From: Sphingomonas faeni
GTDB lineage: Bacteria > Pseudomonadota > Alphaproteobacteria > Sphingomonadales > Sphingomonadaceae
Reading direction: 5' to 3'
Assembly: GCF_003053745.1 (NCBI RefSeq)
Contig: NZ_QAYE01000008.1
Span: 186,001 to 250,000, forward strand
DNA: 64,000 nucleotides
The translations under genes were made by a program, and so were the position numbers. This document shows positions 54,980 through 63,573 of this stretch, in pieces (within the stretch, counting starts at the first letter, position 1; the number at the start of each line of letters is the position of its first letter). Below the pieces are notes generated by a model. It was given only the letters and a program-made list of their open reading frames with translations, was not told the DNA's origin and ran no database searches.

Positions 54980-55267
54980 TCAGTCGACCGACGCCCCGAG
55001 CGGCGCATTTATCGTCGATTGCGCCGCGAACTTGGCTTCGAGTGCATCGAGACGCGCCTTCAAAGTGTCGTTCTCGTCGCGCGCCGCAGCGGCCATCGCC
55101 TTCACAGCATCGAACTCTTCGCGGCTGACGAAGTCGAGCCCACCGAGCCATTCGCGCGCCCGTTCCCGCGCGCCCGAACCGGCTTCGCGACCGACGCCCG
55201 CAAGCGTACCGGCCGCGCCGTTCAAGACCTTGACGATATCATCGAACACGCGGTTTTCGGACTGCAT
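54980..55267 (-). CDS. ubiK: Ubiquinone biosynthesis accessory factor UbiK
   Basis: 95 residues, acidic and helical. VFDDIVKVLNGAAGTLAGVG and REWLGGLDFVSREEFDAVKA, MAAAARDENDTLKARLDALE are the two conserved blocks of the UbiK/BMFP family, with a C-terminal coiled coil. UbiK supports aerobic ubiquinone synthesis in the Ubi complex, near the membrane. It starts the minus-strand run that continues to the YbjN-like and proC genes. Confidence 0.85.
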   Translation of the reverse strand: MQSENRVFDDIVKVLNGAAGTLAGVGREAGSGARERAREWLGGLDFVSREEFDAVKAMAAAARDENDTLKARLDALEAKFAAQSTINAPLGASVD

Positions 55268-55318
55268 TGCTTCATAATCCCAAAGACTGTCGCAGAGACT
55301 GTTACAGTGACTGCTGCG

Positions 55319-55837
55319 TCACAGCATTTGGGACGTATGCGGCGCGGGTGCAAGGGTTTCGGCACCGGGGTTCAACTGCCCGATGCTGAACGCGAGCACG
55401 CCGGCAAAGCTGATCCACACCATGTACGGCACCATCAGCCACGCCGCGGCGGGGCGGATCCGGGCGAAGACGAAGGTCGCGGCGATCGACAGCGCCAGCA
55501 TCGCGACGATCACCAGTACCGACAGCCCGATTTTGTGCGCGCCGAAGAACATCGGCGTCCAGGCAAGGTTGAGCGCGAACTGGCCGACGAACAGCGCGAC
55601 GGCGAGCCCGCGCAACCGAGCCCCACGCGCATTGAGGATCATCGCGAGCGCGAGCCCGATCAGGATGTAGAGCGTGGTCCACACGACAGGGAATACCCAG
55701 CCCGGCGGGTTCAGCGCGGGCTTGGCGAGCGCCATGTACCAGGCATTGTCGCTGCCGACGCTGACCGACCGGCCGGAGACGAAACCGAGCAGCAGGATCA
55801 GGGGCACGGTCACGACCGCCCAGCGGAGGAACGACAT
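55319..55837 (-). CDS. tspO: TspO/MBR family protein
   Basis: 172 residues from the ATG at 55837, five membrane helices. WYMALAKPALNPPGWVFPVV, WTTLYILIGLALAMIL, FVGQFALNLAWTPMFFGAHK and AAWLMVPYMVWISFAGVLAF are TspO signatures, including the WxPxFF-type region in the fourth block. It binds porphyrins or related ligands in the inner membrane and in alphaproteobacteria modulates tetrapyrrole responses. Monocistronic between REP element and ubiK. Confidence 0.9.
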   Translation of the reverse strand: MSFLRWAVVTVPLILLLGFVSGRSVSVGSDNAWYMALAKPALNPPGWVFPVVWTTLYILIGLALAMILNARGARLRGLAVALFVGQFALNLAWTPMFFGAHKIGLSVLVIVAMLALSIAATFVFARIRPAAAWLMVPYMVWISFAGVLAFSIGQLNPGAETLAPAPHTSQML

Positions 55838-56001
55838 CCTCAACTGGCCCTTCGAAGCGATACCGCCCACACACATCCTTCCGTCTCTACGCGGGCTCGT
55901 CCTGGCGCGCATTTTGCGATCGGTAAACCGTGCTCGCGAGAGAATCGTTCCGCTAGTGGTTCATTCCGGCACGGAGGGCTGCCGTCGACCGCTGTTTCTC
56001 C

Positions 56002-56082
56002 CGTCATCCTGACGAACGTCAGGACCCAGGGTACCGAGCGCGCCCTTTGTGGCTCTGGGTCCTGACTTTCGTCAGGATGACG
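56002..56082. repeat. REP-doublet palindrome overlapping the 3' end of tlyA
   Basis: Two 28-base arms (56002-56029 and 56055-56082) are complementary with one mismatch. Each arm carries its own hairpin (TCCTGAC GAAC GTCAGGA; TCCTGAC TTTC GTCAGGA). The right arm contains the last codons and stop of tlyA. It probably ends the tlyA transcript. It is the intact relative of the degenerate element at 21456. Confidence 0.8.
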
Positions 56083-56872
56083 TCGGTGTGTGGGGATCGG
56101 GTGTCGTGTCCGACTCCGACAGTTCGGAAGCCAGACTATCGCCGTGCAAAGCCGCGATCAGGAACTCGACATTACCTTCAGGCCCCGTGATCGGGCTCTC
56201 GACCACGCCGACCACGCCCCACCCCTGCCCCGTCAACCACGCCGCGACCTCGTCGCAGACGCGCTGGTGGATCGCGGTATCGCGGACGACACCGCCCTTC
56301 CCCACTTCGCCACGTCCCGCCTCGAACTGTGGCTTCACCAGCGCCATCAGCCGCGCGTCGGGCTTGGCGAAGGACATCGGTCGCTCGAGCACCTTCGCCA
56401 AACCGATGAAGCTCGCATCGCAGACGATCAGGTCGACCGGCTCCGGGATATGCGCAGGCGTCAGGATACGCGCGCTGGTCTGTTCGTGGACGATGACGCG
56501 CTCATGCTGCCGCAGCGACCAGGCAAGCTGGTTCGTGCCGCTATCGACCGCGTAGACCTTAGCCGCGCCGTTCTTCAGCATCACGTCGGTAAAGCCGCCG
56601 GTCGACGAGCCCACGTCGATCGCGACCGCGCCGGTCACGTCCCAACCGAAATGCGCGAGGCCGTGCGCCAGCTTGATCCCACCGCGCGAAACCCAGGGAT
56701 GATCGCGACCGCGCACATCGAGTTGCACGTCGTCCGCGAGCGTCTGGCCGGGCTTGTCGACCTTCTTCGTCCCTGCGAACACGAGGCCCGCCATGATCAG
56801 CGCCTGCGCGCGCGTCCGCGACTCGACCAGCCCCCTGTCGACCAGCATCTGGTCTGCACGTACCTTCACCAT
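56072..56872 (-). CDS. tlyA: TlyA-family rRNA (cytidine-2'-O)-methyltransferase / hemolysin A homologue
   Basis: 266 residues from the ATG at 56872. The N-terminal S4-like domain is KVRADQMLVDRGLVESRTRA, ALIMAGLVFAGTKKVDKPGQ. The FtsJ-type methyltransferase follows: VAIDVGSSTGGFTDVMLKNG (SAM site), KVYAVDSGTNQLAW, DLIVCDASFIGLAKVL and MALVKPQFEAGRGEV. It 2'-O-methylates rRNA cytidines in the ribosome. The last dozen residues (SDTTPDPHTPTSS) are encoded by the REP arm and flanking DNA. Divergent from the alpha/beta hydrolase gene at 57058. Confidence 0.88.
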   Translation of the reverse strand: MVKVRADQMLVDRGLVESRTRAQALIMAGLVFAGTKKVDKPGQTLADDVQLDVRGRDHPWVSRGGIKLAHGLAHFGWDVTGAVAIDVGSSTGGFTDVMLKNGAAKVYAVDSGTNQLAWSLRQHERVIVHEQTSARILTPAHIPEPVDLIVCDASFIGLAKVLERPMSFAKPDARLMALVKPQFEAGRGEVGKGGVVRDTAIHQRVCDEVAAWLTGQGWGVVGVVESPITGPEGNVEFLIAALHGDSLASELSESDTTPDPHTPTSS

Positions 56873-57057
56873 CCGCCCGCTATCGCCGCCCGATCCGATT
56901 GCCGCAAGCTGCCTTCCTTTCGCCGCAATGCCATTGCCTACCGGATAAGTAGGATTATCTTGGGTGGATGGGATCGTGAGCGGATGGCGTGCCCTAGAGC
57001 GTCCTTCGACCACGCTCCCGACCTCGAAGAACGAGGTTTCGGAGAAGGAGAAGCGCT

Positions 57058-57729
57058 GTGGGTAGTTTCGCACCGTATGATTCCGTCCAGCCGACGATCC
57101 TGACCGTGCCCGGCCTTGGTGGATCGGGTCCTTCGCACTGGCAGACGTTATGGGAAGAGGCGCGGCCCGACACGGTGCGCGTCGAGCTCGGCATGTGGAA
57201 CACGCCGCACCGCAACGCTTGGGTGACGCGTCTCGACGAAGCGATCCGGCAGGCACAGGCACCGGTGATCCTCGCCGCGCACAGTCTCGGGTGCCTCGCA
57301 GTGGCGTGGTGGGCCGAACTGAGCCCGCAGCCTTATGGCTGGCCGGTGGCGGGCGCGTTGCTGGTGGCGCCGGCGGATGTCGATCGTGGCGGCGCGCAGG
57401 CCGAACTGAAAGGCTTCTCGCCGACGCCGCGCACGCCGCTGCCATTCCCCTCGATCGTGGTGGCGAGCAGCGACGACCCCTGGGTCACGCCCGAGCGTGC
57501 GCACAGCATGGCGGCGGACTGGGGCAGCCACTTCGTCGACGCCGGGCCGCAAGGACATTTGAATGCCGCTAGTGGGATCGGCTGGTGGCGCGAGGGGCAG
57601 GATCTGCTGGAGCGGGTGATCGCGGCGAGCGGCGATGGTCGGGGGCAAGCTTTGCCGCCGAGCAAGGCTCGGTCGATTCTTGCGGTGAGCGCAACGGATG
57701 CCGCGCAGACGCACTACTTGGGCGGCTAA
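57058..57729 (+). CDS. RBBP9/YdeN-family alpha/beta hydrolase
   Basis: 223 residues from a GTG with AAGGAG eight bases upstream. TILTVPGLGGSGPSHWQTLW, VILAAHSLGCLAVAWWAELS (GHSLG-type nucleophile motif, here AHSLG), VVASSDDPWVTPERAHSMA and VDAGPQGHLNAASGIG (catalytic His) match the small serine hydrolases around RBBP9. Natural substrate unknown. It converges on the 55-aa ORF and dxs, with a REP-doublet between. Confidence 0.82.
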   Translation: MGSFAPYDSVQPTILTVPGLGGSGPSHWQTLWEEARPDTVRVELGMWNTPHRNAWVTRLDEAIRQAQAPVILAAHSLGCLAVAWWAELSPQPYGWPVAGALLVAPADVDRGGAQAELKGFSPTPRTPLPFPSIVVASSDDPWVTPERAHSMAADWGSHFVDAGPQGHLNAASGIGWWREGQDLLERVIAASGDGRGQALPPSKARSILAVSATDAAQTHYLGG

Positions 57730-57738
57730 CCGTACGCA

Positions 57739-57863
57739 CCCAACAATACACCACCCCGGCGAAGGCCGGGGCCCAGTTGGGGAACGTTGCTAACTAAGCG
57801 CGATCCCCCGTTGCCGCGACCTCTCCAACTGGGCCCCGGCCTTCGCCGAGGTGGTGTGTTGGG
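57739..57863. repeat. REP-doublet palindromic element with 44-base loop
   Basis: Arms of about 40 bases (57741-57780 and 57825-57864) are nearly complementary; the inner part CCCCGGC GAAG GCCGGGG on the left and its mirror on the right form separate hairpins. The core GCGAAGGCCGGGGCCCAG is a variant of that at 32168 and 61740. It fills the gap between convergent genes and may act as a bidirectional terminator. Confidence 0.8.
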
Positions 57864-57872
57864 GTTGGCCGC

Positions 57873-58040
57873 TCACGAAATTCGAGTACCGTCCTCATCG
57901 AACAACTCAGGGTTCGCCGCCTGCTCGGCTTTCGCCGCAGCCAAACCACCCCGCATCCGCCGCCACATCGCAATATTCAACGACACCACCACGATCACCG
58001 CGAGCGCAATGATCACGAGACCTTTGGTCGGCCCGGTCAT
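57873..58040 (-). CDS. Small single-span membrane protein coupled to dxs (55 aa)
   Basis: A 55-codon frame starting at the ATG (58038-58040) that overlaps the dxs stop by four bases. [19 protein letters not shown] is a clear membrane span, followed by a basic RRMRGG turn and an acidic tail [18 protein letters not shown]. The overlap, membrane pattern and clean codon use support translation. Translational coupling to dxs suggests co-expression, but no role is known. Confidence 0.6.
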   Translation of the reverse strand: MTGPTKGLVIIALAVIVVVSLNIAMWRRMRGGLAAAKAEQAANPELFDEDGTRIS

Positions 58041-59959
58041 GCGCGCGCTTCGGCGACCCCGCCCGAATTGTGGCGGAGCGCCTTGAGCACGGTATCCACC
58101 AGCGCAGTCGCGTCGAGCCCGGCCTCGGCATACTGGATCTCGGGCTTGTCCTGGTCCTGGTACACGTCGGGCAAACGCAGCGTACGGAGCTTGAGCCCAC
58201 CGTCGATCAAACCCTCGTCCGACGCCATCGTCAGCACGTGCGCGCCGAAGCCGCCGACCGAGTTCTCCTCGATCGTCACCGCGACTTCGTGCGTCGTGAG
58301 CAGTTTCCGAATCAGGTCGACGTCGAGCGGCTTGGCGAAGCGCAGATCCGCGACCGTCGTGCTCAGCCCCTTGGCTTCGAGAACCTCGGCGGCCTTGAGC
58401 GCTTCCTCGAGACGCGTGCCGAGCGACAGGATCGCGATCTTCTTGCCTTCACGCACGACGCGCCCCTTGCCGATCTCCAGCAATTCCGGGGTCTCGGGCA
58501 GCGCCACGCCGGTGCCGTTGCCGCGCGGATACCGCACCGCGATCGGGCCGGTGTCATACTGCGCCGCGGTGTGCGTCATGTGGACGAGCTCGGCCTCGTC
58601 CGCCGCCGCCATCACGACGAAGTTCGGCAGCGTCGCGAGGTACGTGACGTCGAACGACCCGGCATGCGTCGCCCCATCCGCACCGACCAGCCCAGCGCGG
58701 TCGATCGCGAACCGGACCGGCAGGTTCTGGATCGCGACGTCGTGGACGACCTGATCGTACGCGCGCTGGAGGAACGTCGAATAGATCGCGCAGAACGGCC
58801 GCATCCCCTGCGCGGCAAGGCCGGCGGCAAAGGTGACGCCGTGCTGTTCGGCGATGCCTACGTCGAAGAACCGGTCGGGATACGCCTTGGCGAACGCATC
58901 GAGCCCGGTGCCCGATGGCATCGCTGCGGTGATCGCGCAGATCCGCGGGTCCTTGGCGGCCTCGGCGACGAGCTGCGCGCCGAACACGTTCTGGTATTGC
59001 GGCGGCCCCGGCGGCGCCTTGGTCTGGACGCCGGAGATCACGTCGAACTTCTGGACGCCGTGATATTTGTCCGCGGCGGCCTCGGCGGGGGCGTAGCCCT
59101 TGCCCTTCTTGGTGACGACGTGGACGAGGATCGGGCCCTCCTCGGCATCGCGGACATTCTCGAGCACCGGGATCAGATGGTCGAGGTTATGGCCGTCGAT
59201 CGGGCCGACATAATAAAAGCCGAGCTCCTCGAACAGCGTGCCGCCCATCGTCATGCCGCGCGCGAACTCGTCGGTCTTGCGCATCCCGCTGGCAATCGGC
59301 CGTGGCAGCCGCTTAGCGAGTTTCCGAGCGAGATCGCGGAAGCCGAGGAACTCGCGGCTCGACACGATACGGCTCAGATAGGCGGACAGACCGCCGACCG
59401 GGGGCGCGATCGACATGTCGTTGTCGTTGAGGATCACGACCAGGCGGTTGCCCGCCTGCGCGGCGTTGTTCATCGCCTCGTACGCCATGCCCGCAGACAT
59501 CGCGCCGTCGCCGATCACCGCGATGCCCTTGCCGGGGGTGCCTGCAATCTTGTTGGCGATCGCAAAGCCGAGCGCCGCCGAGATCGACGTCGAGGAATGC
59601 GCCGCGCCGAACGGATCGTATTCGCTCTCGCTGCGCTTGGTGAAACCGCTGAGCCCCCCGCCCTGGCGCAGCGTGCGGATGCGATCACGGCGTCCGGTGA
59701 GGATCTTGTGCGGATAGCATTGGTGGCCAACGTCCCAGACGAGGCGGTCGCGCGGGGTATCGAAGACATAGTGAATCGCGGTGGTCAGCTCGACCACGCC
59801 GAGCCCCGAGCCGAGATGCCCGCCGGTGGTGCCGACCGCGGAAATCGTCTCGGTACGCAGTTCGTCGGCGAGTTGGCGGAGCTGGTCCGGGCGCAGCTTG
59901 CGGAGGTCGTCGGGCGTCGAAACGGTGTCGAGCAGCGGTGTCAAGGGAAGGTCGGCCAT
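58037..59959 (-). CDS. dxs: 1-deoxy-D-xylulose-5-phosphate synthase
   Basis: 640 residues, the usual length. [58 protein letters not shown] (thiamine diphosphate site), FVGxxE-type partner replaced by [14 protein letters not shown], and [20 protein letters not shown] (catalytic Glu/His region) are all present, with a transketolase-like C-terminus. First step of the MEP pathway to isoprenoids: pyruvate plus glyceraldehyde-3-phosphate. It is divergent from a GNAT gene and couples to a 55-aa membrane ORF. Confidence 0.95.
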   Translation of the reverse strand: MADLPLTPLLDTVSTPDDLRKLRPDQLRQLADELRTETISAVGTTGGHLGSGLGVVELTTAIHYVFDTPRDRLVWDVGHQCYPHKILTGRRDRIRTLRQGGGLSGFTKRSESEYDPFGAAHSSTSISAALGFAIANKIAGTPGKGIAVIGDGAMSAGMAYEAMNNAAQAGNRLVVILNDNDMSIAPPVGGLSAYLSRIVSSREFLGFRDLARKLAKRLPRPIASGMRKTDEFARGMTMGGTLFEELGFYYVGPIDGHNLDHLIPVLENVRDAEEGPILVHVVTKKGKGYAPAEAAADKYHGVQKFDVISGVQTKAPPGPPQYQNVFGAQLVAEAAKDPRICAITAAMPSGTGLDAFAKAYPDRFFDVGIAEQHGVTFAAGLAAQGMRPFCAIYSTFLQRAYDQVVHDVAIQNLPVRFAIDRAGLVGADGATHAGSFDVTYLATLPNFVVMAAADEAELVHMTHTAAQYDTGPIAVRYPRGNGTGVALPETPELLEIGKGRVVREGKKIAILSLGTRLEEALKAAEVLEAKGLSTTVADLRFAKPLDVDLIRKLLTTHEVAVTIEENSVGGFGAHVLTMASDEGLIDGGLKLRTLRLPDVYQDQDKPEIQYAEAGLDATALVDTVLKALRHNSGGVAEARA

Positions 59960-60051
59960 CGGACGGGCTTAATGCAGCGCGCGTATCGTGTCGATTGTTA
60001 CCGTGTCCTGGGCTAGCATTCGCACTGGAATCGCTCGGAAAGTGCACAATT

Positions 60052-60585
60052 ATGAACTTTACGCACCGTGTTGCCGTGGCTGCAGATATTCCGGCGATCT
60101 CGGCGCTGATGGCCCACGCGATCGGCGCGTTGCAGGGGGACTTCCTGACGCCAGCGCAGGTCGAGGCGAGCCGCGCGGTGATGGGGCTCGATACGCAACT
60201 GATCGCGGACAGGACGTATCTGTTGGTCGAGGCGGAGGACGGGCGACTGGCCGGATGTGGCGGGTGGAGCCGGCGCGCGACGCTGTATGGGGGCGATCAC
60301 AGCACGGCGTTGCGCGATGCGGCATTGCTCGATCCGGCGCGCGACGCGGCACGGATCCGCGCGATGTACACCGATCCGGATTTTACGCGGCGGGGTGTCG
60401 GGCGGCTGGTGTTATCGGTCTGCGAAACTGCCGCGCGAGAGGCCGGGTTTGCGCGGGCGGAGATGATGGCGACGCTGGCCGGAGAGCCGCTGTACCGGGC
60501 GTGCGGGTATCTGCCGATCGAGCGGATCGAGACGCCGGGGGACGTGCCGGTGCCGATGATCCGGATGGGGAAGGATTTGGGGTAG
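60052..60585 (+). CDS. GNAT-family acetyltransferase
   Basis: 177 residues from the ATG at 60052 (weak GGAAAG upstream). The GNAT core is LVEAEDGRLAGCGGW, then IRAMYTDPDFTRRGVGRLVL (the Q/RxxGxG/A acetyl-CoA loop) and MMATLAGEPLYRACGYLPIE. Substrate unknown. The frame is open 114 bases further upstream, but that part overlaps the dxs control region and is not family-like. It converges on zur with a REP-doublet between them. Confidence 0.8.
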   Translation: MNFTHRVAVAADIPAISALMAHAIGALQGDFLTPAQVEASRAVMGLDTQLIADRTYLLVEAEDGRLAGCGGWSRRATLYGGDHSTALRDAALLDPARDAARIRAMYTDPDFTRRGVGRLVLSVCETAAREAGFARAEMMATLAGEPLYRACGYLPIERIETPGDVPVPMIRMGKDLG

Positions 60586-60604
60586 AACCGTGCCAATAAC
60601 ACAA

Positions 60605-60714
60605 CGGTCTCCCCTCCCTGGAAGGGAGGGGCCGGGGGTGGGTCGGCTTCCGTATCAAACGGCACTAGCCAAAACGAACCAACCCACCCCTACCCCTCCC
60701 TTCCAGGGAGGGAC
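60605..60714. repeat. REP-doublet palindromic element
   Basis: Left arm from 60605 (CCCCTCCCT GGA AGGGAGGGG, then GGGTGGGTCGG) and right arm to 60714 (CCAACCCACCCC, then CCCCTCCCT TCC AGGGAGGG) are nearly complementary over about 45 bases. It occupies the gap between the convergent GNAT and zur genes. Confidence 0.75.
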
Positions 60715-60749
60715 GGCTGATCACGAAGGTAAGCGTGCGGGGTAAGCTT

Positions 60750-61217
60750 CTACTTCGCCTCGCACTCCGCACAGCGACCGCGGACTTCGATCACCGGGCG
60801 GACCGGGGAGAAGCCCGCAGCCTCCGCTGCGCTGCGGACGCCCTTGGTGATCGTGTCGTTATCGAGATGCGTGGTCTGGCCGCACGAGTCGCAGACCAGG
60901 AAGATGCAGTCGTGCAGGCAATCGGGATGCGCGTTGGCGACATAGGCGTTCGCGCTCTCGACTCGCCGGGCGAGGTTGGCGCCAACGAACAGATCGAGGA
61001 TACGGTACACACTGTTCGCCGCGACCCGGCGACCTTCGGCCTTCGAGACGGCCTCGGCGATATCGTACGCCGATGCCGGCTTCTCGAAGCTGGCGAGGGC
61101 TGCGAACACGCTGGCGCGCATCGTCGTCCATTGCTCGCCGGCCTTTTCGAGCGTCGTCTGTGCTGCGACGGTGAGATCGGCGCCCTGCGGTTCGGTGTGG
61201 TTGTGAGCGTGCGCCAT
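60750..61217 (-). CDS. zur: Zinc uptake regulator, Fur family
   Basis: 155 residues from the ATG at 61217. The winged helix is WTTMRASVFAALASFEKPAS, AYDIAEAVSKAEGRRVAANS, VYRILDLFVGANLARRVES. The dimerisation domain carries Zur/Fur metal sites: HPDCLHDCIFLVCDSCGQTT and CAEC at the end (structural CxxC pairs). An N-terminal His-rich stretch (MAHAHNHTE) may bind metal too. It represses zinc-uptake genes when zinc is plentiful. It is downstream of merC on the same strand (41-base gap), likely one operon. Confidence 0.85.
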   Translation of the reverse strand: MAHAHNHTEPQGADLTVAAQTTLEKAGEQWTTMRASVFAALASFEKPASAYDIAEAVSKAEGRRVAANSVYRILDLFVGANLARRVESANAYVANAHPDCLHDCIFLVCDSCGQTTHLDNDTITKGVRSAAEAAGFSPVRPVIEVRGRCAECEAK

Positions 61218-61258
61218 GCTGGGTGAAGTAGGATGCCGGGAGGGTTCCAGCAACCCGC

Positions 61259-61642
61259 TCAGCTTTCAGCGCGACGGTTGAGATCGTGACCGAAAGCGAG
61301 CAGGCCGACGCCGACGATCGTCCACAACGTCTCGCCGCCACCGCTGTCATGCGGCAGCGTCATCGCGCCCGCCATGATGCCGAGCCCAAGCGCGCCCATC
61401 GCAGCGGGCATCATATAGCCGTGGTTCAGCACGCCGCGGCCGAGCGCGAGCGCGCCGAGGCCGATCGCGATCGTCAGGCCGACTTCGTGAAAAATCGGGT
61501 CGAGCAGGAACCCGCCTGCGGTCGACATCAGCGCGACCAGCACGGAGGTCGCCAGGCAATGCACCATGCACAGGCCCGACAGCCCGATCGCATAGCGATC
61601 GAGTCCGGCAAAGCGGTGGGTATGCGTGGCCGAGGGCGTCAT
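61259..61642 (-). CDS. MerC-domain membrane protein
   Basis: 127 residues with four membrane spans. GLSGLCMVHCLATSVLVALM contains the MerC cysteine pair (CxxxHC-type) in the first helix; GLTIAIGLGALALGRGVLN, MMPAAMGALGLGIMAGAMTL and LWTIVGVGLLAFGHDLNRRA follow. MerC transports Hg2+ in mer operons, but without merA/merR here and with zur next door a role in zinc or other metal handling is more likely. That role is inference. Confidence 0.85.
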   Translation of the reverse strand: MTPSATHTHRFAGLDRYAIGLSGLCMVHCLATSVLVALMSTAGGFLLDPIFHEVGLTIAIGLGALALGRGVLNHGYMMPAAMGALGLGIMAGAMTLPHDSGGGETLWTIVGVGLLAFGHDLNRRAES

Positions 61643-61666
61643 CGTTCGTCGGATATAGACGCCTCG

Positions 61667-61694
61667 TTGACAGGATACAACATTACATTGTCAA
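61667..61694. promoter_or_regulatory. Inverted repeat upstream of merC-zur, possible Zur operator
   Basis: TTGACA (61667-61672) and TGTCAA (61689-61694) flank an A/T-rich centre containing ACAA...TTGT, 24 bases upstream of the merC start. The position and palindrome suit metal-dependent autoregulation of the merC-zur operon. The sequence match to Zur boxes is only partial. Confidence 0.4.
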
Positions 61695-61739
61695 TTTTGG
61701 CGGCAAGTTACGCCAGATTCTGAAGGGTTCACTCCCTCC

Positions 61740-61802
61740 TCCTTGTTCTCCTGCGAAGGCGGGAGCCCAGACTGGGCTCCCGCCTTCGCAGGAGAACAAG
61801 GA
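61740..61802. repeat. Perfect 63-base REP-doublet palindrome
   Basis: Two 31-base arms are exactly complementary around a single central A (61771). Each arm contains its own hairpin (CTCCTGC GAAG GCGGGAG, nearly self-complementary). Unlike the others it lies between divergent genes (merC-zur and ctaA), so it is not at a transcript 3' end. It belongs to the same sequence family as 32168 and 57739. Confidence 0.9.
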
Positions 61803-61916
61803 AGTAGCATGCGACGGTAGCGAGTCCGGCTTCTACCCAACCGCCCCCAGCAACATGAAGCAACGGCGCACCACGAACCGATGGCGCCCCGCCCCGCAAA
61901 CCACTATCTCATCCCC

Positions 61917-62969
61917 ATGCTTCAACCCAGCGCCGCCTTTCTCACCAAAGCCCGTCCTCGTTCCGTCGCCTTGTGGCTGTTCACGGTCGCCGGCCTGATC
62001 GTCGCGATGGTCGTCATCGGCGGGATCACGCGGCTGACCGAGTCGGGGCTGTCGATCACGCAGTGGAAGCCGATCAGCGGGATCATTCCGCCGCTCAACG
62101 ACGCGCAGTGGCAGGCCGAGTTCGACGCCTACAAGCGCATCCCCGAATACGCCGCGTTCAACGCCGACATGACGGTCGGCGGGTTCAAGGCGATTTTCTT
62201 CTGGGAATATCTGCACCGGCTATGGGGCCGCGTGATCGGGCTCGTGTTCGCATTGCCGCTGATCTGGTTCGCGGTGCGCAAGCGAATCCCGGTCGGCTAT
62301 GGCTGGCGGCTGTCGGCGCTGCTCGCACTCGGCGCGTTCCAGGGCGCGATCGGCTGGTGGATGGTCGCCTCGGGCCTATCGGTGCGCACCGATGTTAGCC
62401 ACATCCGACTCGCCGTCCACCTGTTGACCGCGCTGACGATCCTCGCCGGGATCGTGTGGACCGCACTCGACTTGATGGCGCTGCACCGCAATCCGCTCGC
62501 CGCCCCTGCCCGCCTCGCGCCGGTCGCGATCCTCGCGTTGGCGCTGCTGTTCGTGCAGCTCGTCTATGGTGCGTTCACTGCCGGGCTCGATGCCGGCTAT
62601 GCCTTTGCGAGCTGGCCGCTGATGGGTGACGGGCTGTTCCCGGCCGACGTGCCGATGGTGAACCCCGCCTGGAGCAACGCGGTCGACAACCCTATCGTCG
62701 TGCAGTTCATCCACCGCTGGTTCGCGTTCGCCGCCGCCGCCGGCCTCATCTGGCTCGCGATCAAGGCGACCAAGACCGGCAGCAGCGCGGGGTTCTTCGT
62801 CGTCGGGCTGGTCACACTCCAGATCATGCTTGGCATCGCGACGCTGATGACCGGCGTCCAGATCGACGTCGCGGTCGCGCACCAAGGCAACGCCGCACTC
62901 CTCCTGATCGCCGCGGTGTTCGCCGCCCATGCTGTCGGCACGGCGCCCCGTATCAAGCAGCGGGTATAA
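61917..62969 (+). CDS. ctaA: Heme A synthase
   Basis: 350 residues from the ATG at 61917; an ATG at 61881 is an alternative, and neither has a clear ribosome binding site. Eight membrane helices. MVVIGGITRLTESGLSITQW, FFWEYLHRLWGRVIGLVFAL, HIRLAVHLLTALTILAG, VQFIHRWFAFAAAAGLIWLA and VAVAHQGNAALLLIAAVFAA give the four conserved haem-ligand histidines of the COX15/CtaA family. Converts haem O to haem A for cytochrome oxidase in the inner membrane. Followed by rplM in the same direction with its own promoter. Confidence 0.9.
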   Translation: MLQPSAAFLTKARPRSVALWLFTVAGLIVAMVVIGGITRLTESGLSITQWKPISGIIPPLNDAQWQAEFDAYKRIPEYAAFNADMTVGGFKAIFFWEYLHRLWGRVIGLVFALPLIWFAVRKRIPVGYGWRLSALLALGAFQGAIGWWMVASGLSVRTDVSHIRLAVHLLTALTILAGIVWTALDLMALHRNPLAAPARLAPVAILALALLFVQLVYGAFTAGLDAGYAFASWPLMGDGLFPADVPMVNPAWSNAVDNPIVVQFIHRWFAFAAAAGLIWLAIKATKTGSSAGFFVVGLVTLQIMLGIATLMTGVQIDVAVAHQGNAALLLIAAVFAAHAVGTAPRIKQRV

Positions 62970-62978
62970 TAATACCCG
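62961..62978 (+). terminator. Hairpin at the end of ctaA
   Basis: CGGGTAT, AATA, ATACCCG form a perfect 7-bp stem-loop containing the ctaA stop codon. No T-run follows, so termination may be weak or factor-dependent. Confidence 0.45.
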
Positions 62979-62998
62979 TCAGGAAACCGGCGGAAAGC

Positions 62999-63027
62999 TT
63001 GACTTGAAGCCCCCCTTTCAGCATTAG
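62999..63027 (+). promoter_or_regulatory. Promoter candidate for rplM-rpsI
   Basis: TTGACT (62999-63004) and CATTAG (63022-63027), 17 bases apart, lie about 70 bases upstream of the rplM start. The -10 is weak, as is usual in alphaproteobacteria. The remaining leader is GC-rich. Confidence 0.45.
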
Positions 63028-63093
63028 GTCGGCATTCGCGCTGCGGGGCCTCCCCTTGGTGCGCTTGCATTCAATCTGGAAGGTCTAACGCCC

Positions 63094-63573
63094 ATGAAGG
63101 CGCTCATGAAGACCACCAAGTCGGCAAAGCCGGCAGAGGTGGACAAGCAGTGGCATATCGTCGACGCGGAAGGTCTCGTCGTCGGCCGTGCCGCATCGAT
63201 CATCGCCAACGTCCTGCGCGGCAAGCACAAGGTGTCGTTCACCCCGCATGTCGATTGCGGTGACAACGTCGTCGTGATCAACGCCGACAAGATCCGCTTC
63301 ACCGGCAACAAGGCCGCGAAGAAGATCTATTACAAGCACACCGGTTACGCTGGCGGCATCAAGGGCATCACTGCCGCCAAGGTCCTCGACGGCCGCTTCC
63401 CGGAGCGCGTTCTCGAAAAGGCTGTCGAGCGCATGATCCCGCGCGGCCCGCTGGGTCGTGAGCAGATGCGCAACCTGCGTATTTTCAAGGGCACCGAGCA
63501 TCCGCACGAGGCACAGAACCCTGCCGTGCTCGACATCGGCAGCATGAACCGCAAGAACAAGGTGGGCGCATAA
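63094..63573 (+). CDS. rplM: 50S ribosomal protein L13
   Basis: 159 residues. [60 protein letters not shown] and [20 protein letters not shown] are L13 signatures; length matches alphaproteobacterial L13. Binds 23S rRNA early in large-subunit assembly. GGAAGG lies nine bases before the ATG. Its stop and the rpsI start share a TAATG overlap, the usual rplM-rpsI operon. Confidence 0.97.
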   Translation: MKALMKTTKSAKPAEVDKQWHIVDAEGLVVGRAASIIANVLRGKHKVSFTPHVDCGDNVVVINADKIRFTGNKAAKKIYYKHTGYAGGIKGITAAKVLDGRFPERVLEKAVERMIPRGPLGREQMRNLRIFKGTEHPHEAQNPAVLDIGSMNRKNKVGA

